This document shows, piece after piece, positions 26,569-35,860 of a stretch of 64,000 nt of DNA. Source of the stretch: Pseudomonas sp. LB-090624 (lineage in GTDB: Bacteria > Pseudomonadota > Gammaproteobacteria > Pseudomonadales > Pseudomonadaceae). The notes under the pieces were generated by a model. That model saw nothing but the letters and a program-made list of their open reading frames with translations, was not told where the DNA came from and ran no database searches. Made by a program: the position numbers and the translations under genes. The first letter of the stretch is position 1. Each line of letters opens with the position of its first letter. The DNA lies in NCBI RefSeq assembly GCF_003205205.1, contig NZ_QJRL01000023.1, forward strand, positions 26,257-90,256, given 5' to 3'.

Positions 26569-28469
26569 ACCATGACCTCAGCCAGGTTGCCTTTGGTTTC
26601 CAGCCAGCTCTTGCGGTCACCGGCGCGTTTCTTGGCCAGCAGCTTGTCCATCAGCTCGCAGGTCGCCTGTACGTCGTCCAGCGTCAGCTGCACCAGGCGC
26701 CGCGTGTTCGGGTCCATGGTGGTTTCACGCAGCTGTGGCGGGTTCATCTCGCCCAGGCCCTTGAAGCGCGTTACCTGAGGCTTGCCGCGCTTCTTCTCGG
26801 CAACCAGCCGGTCGAGAATGCCGTCACGCTCGGCTTCGTCGAGGGCGTAGTAGATTTCCTTGCCCAGGTCGATGCGGTACAGCGGCGGCATGGCCACGTA
26901 TACGTGCCCGGCCTCGACCAGCGCGCGGAAGTGCTGGACGAACAACGCACACAGCAGGGTGGCGATGTGCAAGCCGTCGGAGTCGGCGTCGGCGAGGATG
27001 CAGATCTTGCCGTAGCGCAATTGCGCCAGGTCGGTGGCACCCGGATCGACACCAATGGCCACGGCAATGTTGTGCACTTCCTGGCTGGCGAGGACTTCGC
27101 CACCATCCACTTCCCAAGTGTTGAGGATCTTGCCGCGCAGCGGCAGGATGGCCTGGAATTCCTTGTCCCGCGCCTGCTTGGCCGAACCACCGGCCGAGTC
27201 ACCCTCGACCAGGAACAGCTCGGCGCGCATCGGGTCCTGGCCGGCGCAGTCAGCCAGCTTGCCGGGCAGCGCCGGGCCCTGGGTGACGCGTTTGCGCTCG
27301 ACTTTCTTGCTGGCCTTGAGGCGGCGGCCGGCATTGCTGATGGCCAGTTCTGCCAGTTGCATGCCCAGCTCAGGGTGGCCGTTGAGCCACAGGCTGAAGG
27401 CGTCCTTGACCACCCCGGAGACGAACGCCGCCGCCTCACGCGAGGACAGCCGCTCTTTGGTCTGCCCGGAGAACTGCGGGTCCTGCATCTTCATCGACAA
27501 CACGAAGGTAATGCGTTCCCAGACGTCTTCCGGCGCCAGCTTTACCCCACGCGGCAGCAGATTGCGGAACTCGCAGAACTCGCGCATGGCATCCAGCAGG
27601 CCCTGGCGCAGGCCGTTGACGTGGGTACCGCCCTGCGCGGTGGGGATCAGGTTGACGTAGCTTTCCTGGATGCTGTCGCCGCCTTCAGGCAGCCACAGCA
27701 AGGCCCAGTCCACGGCCTCCTTGTTACCGGCCAGGCTGCCACAGAACGGCTCTTCGGGCAGGCGCTGGAATTCGTTGACCGAATCGACCAGATAGGAGCG
27801 CAGGCCATCCTCGTAGTGCCATTCGACCTTCTCACCACTGCCCTTGTCCTCGAAGCTGACCAGCAGGCCCGGGCACAAGACCGCCTTGGCCTTGAGCACG
27901 TGCTTGAGGCGGCTGATGGAGAACTTGGGCGAGTCGAAGTACTTCGGGTCTGGGCTGAAGTACACGCTGGTGCCGGTATTGCGCTTGCCGACCGAGCCGA
28001 CCACTTCCAGCTCGCTGGCCTTGAAGCCGTCGGCGAAGGTCATCTGGTATTCGTTGCCGTCACGCTTGACGCGCACGCGCACCTGGGTCGACAGGGCGTT
28101 GACCACCGAAATGCCCACACCGTGCAAACCACCGGAGAACTGGTAGTTCTTGTTGGAGAACTTGCCGCCAGCGTGCAGTTTGGTGAGGATCAGCTCGACC
28201 CCGGACACACCCTCTTCCGGGTGGATGTCCACCGGCATGCCACGGCCGTCATCGCTGACCTCCAGCGAATGGTCGGCATGCAGGATGACCTGCACCGAAC
28301 GGGCGTGGCCGGCCAGGGCTTCGTCGACACTGTTGTCGATGACTTCCTGGGCCAAATGGTTGGGGCGGCTGGTATCGGTGTACATGCCCGGCCGCTTGCG
28401 GACCGGGTCAAGGCCCGAGAGGACTTCGATGGCGTCTGCGTTATAGGCGCTAGCGCTGGGATTGGCCAT
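26565..28469 (-). CDS. parE: DNA topoisomerase IV subunit B
   Basis: The 634-residue protein has the GHKL ATPase domain (EVIDNSVDEA, DDGRGMPVD, GLHGVGISVVNALS) and the TOPRIM domain (LVEGDSAGGSA, PLRGKILN, and the Asp residues of DADSDG). It provides ATP-driven strand passage with ParC. It is followed without a gap by the phytase-like and retropepsin-like genes and then parC. It lies 35 bases downstream of yqiA. Confidence 0.98.
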   Translation of the reverse strand: MANPSASAYNADAIEVLSGLDPVRKRPGMYTDTSRPNHLAQEVIDNSVDEALAGHARSVQVILHADHSLEVSDDGRGMPVDIHPEEGVSGVELILTKLHAGGKFSNKNYQFSGGLHGVGISVVNALSTQVRVRVKRDGNEYQMTFADGFKASELEVVGSVGKRNTGTSVYFSPDPKYFDSPKFSISRLKHVLKAKAVLCPGLLVSFEDKGSGEKVEWHYEDGLRSYLVDSVNEFQRLPEEPFCGSLAGNKEAVDWALLWLPEGGDSIQESYVNLIPTAQGGTHVNGLRQGLLDAMREFCEFRNLLPRGVKLAPEDVWERITFVLSMKMQDPQFSGQTKERLSSREAAAFVSGVVKDAFSLWLNGHPELGMQLAELAISNAGRRLKASKKVERKRVTQGPALPGKLADCAGQDPMRAELFLVEGDSAGGSAKQARDKEFQAILPLRGKILNTWEVDGGEVLASQEVHNIAVAIGVDPGATDLAQLRYGKICILADADSDGLHIATLLCALFVQHFRALVEAGHVYVAMPPLYRIDLGKEIYYALDEAERDGILDRLVAEKKRGKPQVTRFKGLGEMNPPQLRETTMDPNTRRLVQLTLDDVQATCELMDKLLAKKRAGDRKSWLETKGNLAEVMV

Positions 28470-28504
28470 AAGGTCTCGTCGTCAGTCTGGTGAATGCAAA
28501 AAAG

Positions 28505-29113
28505 TCAAAATACAGAAAAATCGAGCGCCGCATACTGCCCGCGGGCAATTCCGGCAAAGGCCAGCAGGGCCGGCAGACGCTCGGCAAAGCCCTGGAAGCT
28601 GTGGTCACCGCCGGCCTGGATACGCAGGGCACAGGCACGGTAATAGCGCTCGGCGTGGCGATAGTCCAGGGTTTCATCGGCGGTTTGCAGCCATACCTGA
28701 TAGCGATTGGCATCTACCGGGGCTGGAACTTCCAGCTCGGCCAGGGCCTGCACGTGATCAAGGGTCAGCTCCCAGGTTTCATCGGTGTAGTGATTGCGCT
28801 GGGTACCCAGGTAGCCGTCGAAATGCTTGTGCGGGGTTACCGCCGGGTTGACCAGCAGGGCCTTGAGACCCTGTCGCTCGGCCAGGTGGGTGGCATAGTA
28901 GCCGCCGAGCGAACTGCCCACCAGCAATGGCGCACCGAGCTCGGCGATGGCTGCTTCGAGCTGGACCATGGCCTGGCGTGGGTGATGGTGCAAGGCGGGC
29001 ACCCGCAGCTGGTCGGCGAGGCCGAGCTGCTGCATGACGGCTTCGAGTTGGCGCGCCTTGGTTGAAAGCGGCGAGCTGTTGAAGCCATGGATATAGAGGA
29101 TGGAACCCGACAT
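28505..29113 (-). CDS. yqiA: YqiA-type alpha/beta-hydrolase esterase
   Basis: The 202-residue protein opens GSILYIHGFNSSP. It has the nucleophile elbow GSSLGGYYA (Ser about 78) and a C-terminal GGDHSF His. The family has short-chain acyl-CoA or ester hydrolase activity in vitro. Its position between cpdA and parE is conserved in gammaproteobacteria. The physiological role is unknown. Confidence 0.88.
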   Translation of the reverse strand: MSGSILYIHGFNSSPLSTKARQLEAVMQQLGLADQLRVPALHHHPRQAMVQLEAAIAELGAPLLVGSSLGGYYATHLAERQGLKALLVNPAVTPHKHFDGYLGTQRNHYTDETWELTLDHVQALAELEVPAPVDANRYQVWLQTADETLDYRHAERYYRACALRIQAGGDHSFQGFAERLPALLAFAGIARGQYAALDFSVF

Positions 29114-29261
29114 GCTGCCCCCGGAATCTGTGGCTTCGCGCCTGATGATGCGGGCGCAGGGACGCGCAGTGTAGCGCGTTCGCCGGGTTTTGACGCAGTG
29201 TCACGGGTTTCGCAACAATTTCTTCAAGAGCGCCGGCAGCTGCGCAGCAGCCCCGTGGTTT

Positions 29262-30062
29262 TCAATACCCCGGGCTGTCGAAGTCGAGCTTCACTTCAAA
29301 GTCCTGGGCCCGCTCCACCCCGGTTTCCAGCCGACCGTCGGCGTGCAGTCGCAGCCAGCGGTAGCCTGGCTGTTCTTCGCTCACCTGAAAGTCCTCGCTG
29401 CGCGCCGCGAACTGAATGCAGGTCGACGGCGTAGCCAGCAGCCGCCGGGCATCGCGCTGTTCATCCCACGCTTGATGTACATGCCCCCACAGCAACGCCC
29501 GCACCTGTGGATAACGCTCGACTATATCGAACAGGACCTGGGCATTGCGCAAGCCAATCGGCGCGATCCAGGCACAGCCGATATCCACCGGCTGATGGTG
29601 GCAGCACACCAGGCAATGCCGCTCGCCCGCGTCTTTCAAGGCTGCCTCGAGCAGTAGCAGCTGGTCATCTGCCAAAAAGCCATGGGTCGCCCCCGGCACG
29701 GCAGTGTTGAGCATGACAATGCGCCAAGCGCCAATATCGGTCACCGCCTGCACCAGCTCTGGCGCGACCTGCGCCATGACCTGGGCCTCGTCGTGATTGC
29801 CCGGCAACCAGCGAGTCGGCACGGCAAACGGCGCAGTCAGCTCACGGAACGCCTGGTAAGAAGCAACGCTGGCGTCCTGCGACAGGTCGCCGGTGCACAA
29901 CAGCACATCGACAAGCGGTTGCTCGCGCCGCGCCTGGGCGACCACATGGCGCAGGCTGTCGCGGGTGTTGAGGCCCAGCATGCTGCCCGCCGGGTCGGCG
30001 AACAGGTGGGCATCGGTCAGTTGCACCACATGCACGGGGCGCGATTGGTCTGGCTGCGGCAA
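29262..30062 (-). CDS. cpdA: 3',5'-cyclic-AMP phosphodiesterase CpdA
   Basis: The 266-residue metallophosphoesterase has the full motif set: QLTDAHLF, CTGDLSQD, PGNHD, CCHHQPVD and WGHVHQ. It hydrolyses cAMP and so limits Crp/Vfr signalling. The start is read as TTG because GAGGAG sits seven bases upstream and no nearby in-frame ATG preserves the motif spacing. The 148 bases between it and yqiA show no gene. Confidence 0.93.
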   Translation of the reverse strand: MPQPDQSRPVHVVQLTDAHLFADPAGSMLGLNTRDSLRHVVAQARREQPLVDVLLCTGDLSQDASVASYQAFRELTAPFAVPTRWLPGNHDEAQVMAQVAPELVQAVTDIGAWRIVMLNTAVPGATHGFLADDQLLLLEAALKDAGERHCLVCCHHQPVDIGCAWIAPIGLRNAQVLFDIVERYPQVRALLWGHVHQAWDEQRDARRLLATPSTCIQFAARSEDFQVSEEQPGYRWLRLHADGRLETGVERAQDFEVKLDFDSPGY

Positions 30063-30147
30063 CGGCCGTCTCCTCGAACGGTTTCAGCAGGAATTATGGC
30101 TGGGCAACGGTCGCGAGCAAACACCCGCAAACGACCTGCGTCACACT

Positions 30148-30600
30148 TCAGCGAACACTCGCCAGTTCGTGGCCGCACGCCAGGCAGTGGCTCAGCCATT
30201 CACCGAGGAACAGGTTGAGCTGGGCTTTCTCATCTGGCTGGTGCATGGCTTCGTTCGGGTACGGGTAGATGCTGCGCAGGCGCCGGGTGTGTTCGGCACT
30301 GACCACTTCGGCCATGCGCGCATCGTGGTAAACCTGCACTTCCAGGTGCGGCACCGGCAGCCACGGCAAGCTGTGCTCCTGACGCACGTGCAGGGTGGTG
30401 GTGTAAGGGCAGGCCAGGACTACGTCGAGCACGAGCACGCCGAGCATCTGGTCGCCCTGGGTCATACCAATGCGGCGCGAGCTCTGGGTAGTGCGCATAT
30501 CGGGCAGCAGGCGCATCAGCCGGGCGTAGTTGGCCTCGCAGGCCGCCTGCAGCCCGACCAGGTCGACTCGATAGCGCTCGCGCAACAGGTTCACTTCCAC
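30148..30600 (-). CDS. DUF1249 (YqiB-family) protein
   Basis: The 150-residue soluble protein is of a conserved family found between nudF and cpdA in gammaproteobacteria. Visible features are an LRERYRVDLVGLQAACEAN helix near the N-terminus and an HLEVQVYHDARMAEV strand region. The start is probably GTG, inside the 3' end of nudF (10-base overlap). The function is unknown; the context suggests a link to nucleotide metabolism. Confidence 0.82.
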   Translation of the reverse strand: MEVNLLRERYRVDLVGLQAACEANYARLMRLLPDMRTTQSSRRIGMTQGDQMLGVLVLDVVLACPYTTTLHVRQEHSLPWLPVPHLEVQVYHDARMAEVVSAEHTRRLRSIYPYPNEAMHQPDEKAQLNLFLGEWLSHCLACGHELASVR

Positions 30601-31208
30601 ATACCTCGTACTTCGTCACGGTTCAGCGCCAGCCATTGCAGGCCAATGATGGTCGCGGCATTGCAGATGCGCCCATCGCGCACTGCCTGCAAGGCATCCT
30701 CGAACGACCACACGCGCACGCGGATGTCTTCGCCCTCTTCTTCAAGACCGTGCAGGCCACCGGCCCCTTCGCTGGTGCAACGACCAAGGAACAGGTGGAC
30801 GTACTCGTCACTGCCGCCGGGCGAAGGGAAGTAGCGGGTCATCGGCCACAGGGCACTGAAGGTCAGGCCGGCCTCTTCCTGGGCTTCGCGGTGGGCAACC
30901 TCTTCGGGTTGTTCATCCTTGTCGATCAACCCGGCCACCATTTCGATCAGCCAGGGGTTGTCGGTCTTGCCCATGGCGCCCACGCGGAACTGCTCGATCA
31001 GCACCACTTCATCGCGCTGCGGGTCGTAGGGCAGCACGCACACCGCATCATGGCGCACAAACAGCTCACGACTGATCTCGCGGCCCATCCCCCCGGCGAA
31101 CAGCTCGTGGCGCAGGTGCACCTTATCGAGCTTGTAGAAGCCCTGGAAGCAATTGGCCCGCTTGACGATCTCGACCGCCTTGGGCACTGAGTTCAACGTG
31201 TTTGACAT
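30591..31208 (-). CDS. nudF: ADP-ribose diphosphatase NudF
   Basis: The 205-residue protein has a complete Nudix box from GLIDKDE through REAQEEAGL (GX5EX7REUXEEXGU) at about residues 95-117, and a FPSPGGSDE element downstream. It splits ADP-ribose to AMP and ribose-5-phosphate. The ATG before SNTLNSVPK is preferred over one four codons upstream. It heads a nudF-DUF1249-cpdA set on the minus strand. Confidence 0.93.
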   Translation of the reverse strand: MSNTLNSVPKAVEIVKRANCFQGFYKLDKVHLRHELFAGGMGREISRELFVRHDAVCVLPYDPQRDEVVLIEQFRVGAMGKTDNPWLIEMVAGLIDKDEQPEEVAHREAQEEAGLTFSALWPMTRYFPSPGGSDEYVHLFLGRCTSEGAGGLHGLEEEGEDIRVRVWSFEDALQAVRDGRICNAATIIGLQWLALNRDEVRGMWK

Positions 31209-31393
31209 GGAAATCCTCATTACCTCACTTACTGCATCGCGCCATCCTACTCTGCACGCTAGCGGGTTTCACCCCTTTCCAGTAACCGTTCGCGCACTCG
31301 GGACAGCGGGTCTTCACTCTGTTAGCTTAGTGGCGAACTGAAGGCCGCGCAGACGGTCAAAGGCCGACTTTTCCCTGTTCTGCAAGGATCATC

Positions 31394-32140
31394 ATGACAC
31401 TTGTCAAACTGACTTCCGTGGCCGTGCTGGCACTCGCTCTGGGCGCCTGCCAGAGCCTGTTCACACCCAACTACCGGACCCCGCTCGAGGTCAAGCGCGA
31501 CGCCTGGGAGCATGTCAAACCCGGCTGCAGCGAAAGCGACTGCCCGCTGGTAAACATCGACGTGGTCCACTTCCCGGCCCTGCCCAAGCTCGACGGCATC
31601 GTCGAAAAAAGCCTGCTGCAGCTCACCGAAGACAATCAGCATGGCACCGCGCCGGGCACCCTGCAGGCCTACGAGCAGCAATATCTGGCCAGTGCCGACA
31701 AACGTAACAGCAGCTACCTGCAAGCCAAGGTACGCGAGCAGCATGACGGGCTGGTGATCATCGAGCTGTCCAGCTACCTGGACAGCGGTGGCGCCCACGG
31801 CATGCCCGGGCGTGGCTTCATCAACTATTCGCGCAAACTGGACAAGGTGCTGACCCTGCAGGACATGCTGGTGCCTGGCCAGGAAGATACGTTCTGGAAA
31901 ACCGTCGAAGAATCGCACCGTGCCTGGCTGATGAGCGTGGGCATGGACAAGGACGCCGAGTTCGTCAAGACCTGGCCGTTCAAGAAGTCGCCGCACATCG
32001 CCCTGACGTACGGCGCGGTGGTGGTCAAGTACGAGGTCTATGCCATCGCGCCCTATTCCATGGGCCACGTGGAACTGAAAATCCCCTACCCGCGCCTGAA
32101 CGGCGTACTCAAGCCTGAACTGTTTCCCGGCCGCGGCTAA
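31394..32140 (+). CDS. DUF3298/RsiV-like lipoprotein
   Basis: The 248-residue protein has a lipoprotein signal with lipobox LGAC (Cys about residue 19). A DUF4163-like region follows, and a DUF3298 domain (YLDSGGAHGMPGRGFINYSR and VYAIAPYSMGHVELKIPY). In RsiV this fold binds lysozyme; no sigma factor lies beside this gene, so a lysozyme-sensing role is only a possibility. AAGGA precedes the ATG. Its 3' end overlaps convergent cytX by 32 bases. Confidence 0.8.
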   Translation: MTLVKLTSVAVLALALGACQSLFTPNYRTPLEVKRDAWEHVKPGCSESDCPLVNIDVVHFPALPKLDGIVEKSLLQLTEDNQHGTAPGTLQAYEQQYLASADKRNSSYLQAKVREQHDGLVIIELSSYLDSGGAHGMPGRGFINYSRKLDKVLTLQDMLVPGQEDTFWKTVEESHRAWLMSVGMDKDAEFVKTWPFKKSPHIALTYGAVVVKYEVYAIAPYSMGHVELKIPYPRLNGVLKPELFPGRG

Positions 32141-33392
32141 GGCTTAACAGCCCATGCAGTACACCTGCCAGCAGCAATGCTGGCAGGGTAGCGCCCAGCT
32201 CCGGAGCGTTGGCGGCAATCAGGTGATAGGCCGCCACCCCCGCAAACCAGGCCGCCAGTGCCTGCCAGTGCAAGCCTCCCACCTGTGCCGGCAGGCGACG
32301 ACGACGGATCACGTAGTGGTCCATCAGCACCACGCCGAACAGCGGCGCGAACACCGAGCCGATCAGCAGCAGGAAGTTTTCGTACTGGGCCAGTGGCGCC
32401 AGCAGGGCAATCAGGGTGCACAGCAAGCCAATGGCCAGCGCCAGGTGCTCGACCTTTACAGGTACCAGCACGCCCGTGGACACAGCCGCCGAGTGGATGT
32501 CGGCAAACGCCTTTTCCGACTCGTCCAGCAGGATGAGCAGCAGCGGAATGCCCATGCCTGCGCCTGCCAGGGCCAGCAGCAAGGCATTCACTTCGCCACT
32601 GGCGGCGAACGCCAGCGTGTAGGCCACGCCCAGGCTCATCAGCCAGGTGTTGCCGATGAAATAGCCAAGTACCGTGCCGCCGAACACATGCTTGCCATTA
32701 CGGGCGAAACGCGAGTAATCGGCGATCAGCGGCAGCCACGACAGCGGCATGGCAATGACGATGTCGAAACCCACTGCCAGCGACATCGACCCATCCCCGG
32801 CGCGGTTCCAAAGGTCTGCCAGGTCGGCCTTGGCGAACAGGTTCCAGGTTAGCCAGACGCATGCGCCCAGCAGCAACCAGATACCCCAGGCGCGTAGCAC
32901 CTTGCGCACGAAGGCCAGTGGCCCGCTGACGGCCAGCAGGGTGGCCAGGGCACCGAAGCACAGGGTCCACAGCATCGGGCTGTTCCAGGCACTGTCTTCG
33001 CCGAATGCCCGCGCGCCCAGCAGGCTGGCGGCATCGCGCATGACAATGATCTCGAACGCACCCCAACCCACCAGTTGCAGCAGGTTGAGCAGCGCCGGCA
33101 AGCGGGCCCCATGGCTACCCAGGCTGAGCTTCAGGGTGCCCATGGCGGACAGGCCGGTGTCGCTGCCGATAACCCCCGCCGCACCCAGCAACAGCACACC
33201 GACACCGGTGCCCAGGGCGATGGCCAGCACGGCGCCAGCAAGGCCCAGGCCTGGCGCCAGCATGGCGCCGACCTGCAGCACCATCAGGCCGATGCCGAGG
33301 GAAAACCACAGTGAAAACAGGTCGCGAGCGCCAAAGATGCGCTGCTGGATGGGGATTGGATGGTCGGGGGAGAACTGGCTGGGTGATGTCAT
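32109..33392 (-). CDS. cytX: Putative hydroxymethylpyrimidine transporter CytX (NCS1 family)
   Basis: The 427-residue protein has about 12 membrane segments and NCS1 features (FGARDLFSLWFSLGIGLMVLQ, MPLSWLPLIADYSRFARNGK). CytX members are linked to thiamine-precursor uptake by genomic context. Here it lies directly downstream of thiC on the same strand, beyond REP and terminator hairpins, which supports that substrate. No riboswitch of its own was seen. Starts upstream of MTSPSQFS would run into the REP region and were rejected. Confidence 0.88.
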   Translation of the reverse strand: MTSPSQFSPDHPIPIQQRIFGARDLFSLWFSLGIGLMVLQVGAMLAPGLGLAGAVLAIALGTGVGVLLLGAAGVIGSDTGLSAMGTLKLSLGSHGARLPALLNLLQLVGWGAFEIIVMRDAASLLGARAFGEDSAWNSPMLWTLCFGALATLLAVSGPLAFVRKVLRAWGIWLLLGACVWLTWNLFAKADLADLWNRAGDGSMSLAVGFDIVIAMPLSWLPLIADYSRFARNGKHVFGGTVLGYFIGNTWLMSLGVAYTLAFAASGEVNALLLALAGAGMGIPLLLILLDESEKAFADIHSAAVSTGVLVPVKVEHLALAIGLLCTLIALLAPLAQYENFLLLIGSVFAPLFGVVLMDHYVIRRRRLPAQVGGLHWQALAAWFAGVAAYHLIAANAPELGATLPALLLAGVLHGLLSLSRGRETVQA

Positions 33393-33448
33393 GGTTGGCG
33401 CTCGCCGGCAATATTGTTGGTGTTCCTGGCGAGGACTTCGTCCTCGTA

Positions 33449-33530
33449 TCGCGACGCAAGGCCGCTCCCCCAAAAACCACGCAGGCTTCGAGGCTTGCGC
33501 GGTCCTTGTGGGAGCGGCCTTGCGTCGCGA
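33449..33530. repeat. REP-type inverted pair between thiC and cytX
   Basis: Two perfect 21-nt arms (TCGCGACGCAAGGCCGCTCCC and its complement) flank a 40-nt spacer. The arm shares GCCGCTCC with Pseudomonas REP sequences. It can fold into a large stem-loop in transcripts running from thiC toward cytX. Confidence 0.75.
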
Positions 33531-33532
33531 AA

Positions 33533-33549
33533 GGGCCGCAAAGCGGCCC
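33533..33549 (-). terminator. Hairpin downstream of thiC
   Basis: A 7-bp GC-only stem (GGGCCGC / GCGGCCC) with a 3-nt loop lies nine bases after the thiC stop, followed on the minus strand by TTT. It may end or attenuate thiC transcription before cytX. Confidence 0.55.
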
Positions 33550-33557
33550 CAGCGTGC

Positions 33558-35438
<1,881 letters not shown>

Positions 35439-35604
35439 CACAGGCTCTCCAGACGGCTTCCTAGCAGTGGAATGTCGGGGTGAACCTGAAAAAGCGCGGA
35501 CGCACCCTGGATGGGTGCAGTGCCGGATATGGGGGTGCCTGAAGCTGCATGCAGCTGCGACATTCCCGGACCTGGCACAAGAGGCTCCCCGGGAAGGCGA
35601 GCAA

Positions 35605-35697
35605 TCTTGTTCCCTACGCAGGCGCTAACCTGATCAGGTTCAACGGGATCCGCACCTCTGCGATCTCAGCCTTTGCTTCAAGGCACCCCGACAAGAA
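35605..35697 (-). promoter_or_regulatory. TPP riboswitch (THI element) controlling thiC
   Basis: Read on the minus strand the segment has the TPP aptamer features in order: TCGGGGTGCC, then GGCTGAGATCGCAGAGGTGC (with the CTGAGA core), then ACCCGTTGAACCTGATCAGG-like sequence (here CCCGTTGAACCTGATCAGG) and a closing GCGTAGGGAACAAG. The outer CTTGTCGGGG and GGGAACAAG strands pair as P1. It is expected to lower thiC expression when thiamine pyrophosphate is bound. Confidence 0.96.
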
Positions 35698-35704
35698 CAT
35701 GCGC

Positions 35705-35734
35705 AGTCTAGACTGGAGTGGTCGGCAAAGCCAA
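35705..35734 (-). promoter_or_regulatory. Candidate thiC promoter
   Basis: On the minus strand TTGGCT and TAGACT are separated by 18 bases, ending eight bases before the riboswitch begins. The placement fits transcription starting at the aptamer, but the match to consensus is moderate. Confidence 0.4.
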
Positions 35735-35773
35735 GCGGGTAAATGCGCGGATGATGAAAGGCACACCGAGCGA

Positions 35774-35802
35774 TTGTTGCCGGGTGCGCATGGCACTACA
35801 CT
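35774..35802 (+). promoter_or_regulatory. Candidate tolC promoter
   Basis: TTGTTG and TACACT are separated by 17 bases, about 59 bases upstream of the tolC ATG. This is a sigma-70-like pair found by eye only. Confidence 0.42.
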
Positions 35803-35860
35803 GGCGCATCGCTCGATACTCAACAGTTCAGTAATTAAATTTCGTACAAGGATTGCCTCT

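Larger units (their letters stand above)
35439..35860. other. Divergent regulatory region between thiC and tolC
   Basis: This 422-base region holds the thiC leader with a TPP riboswitch (35605-35697), probable thiC and tolC promoters, and about 160 bases between riboswitch and thiC start that would carry the expression platform. No protein-coding gene is supported. Confidence 0.75.

Noticed and set aside
26520..28493. 657-codon open frame antisense to parE
   Set aside because: A shadow frame of a conserved gene; it has no motifs.
35549..35860. N-terminal extension of tolC through the thiC leader
   Set aside because: The added residues overlap the riboswitch and lack any signal; the downstream ATG gives a normal signal peptide.
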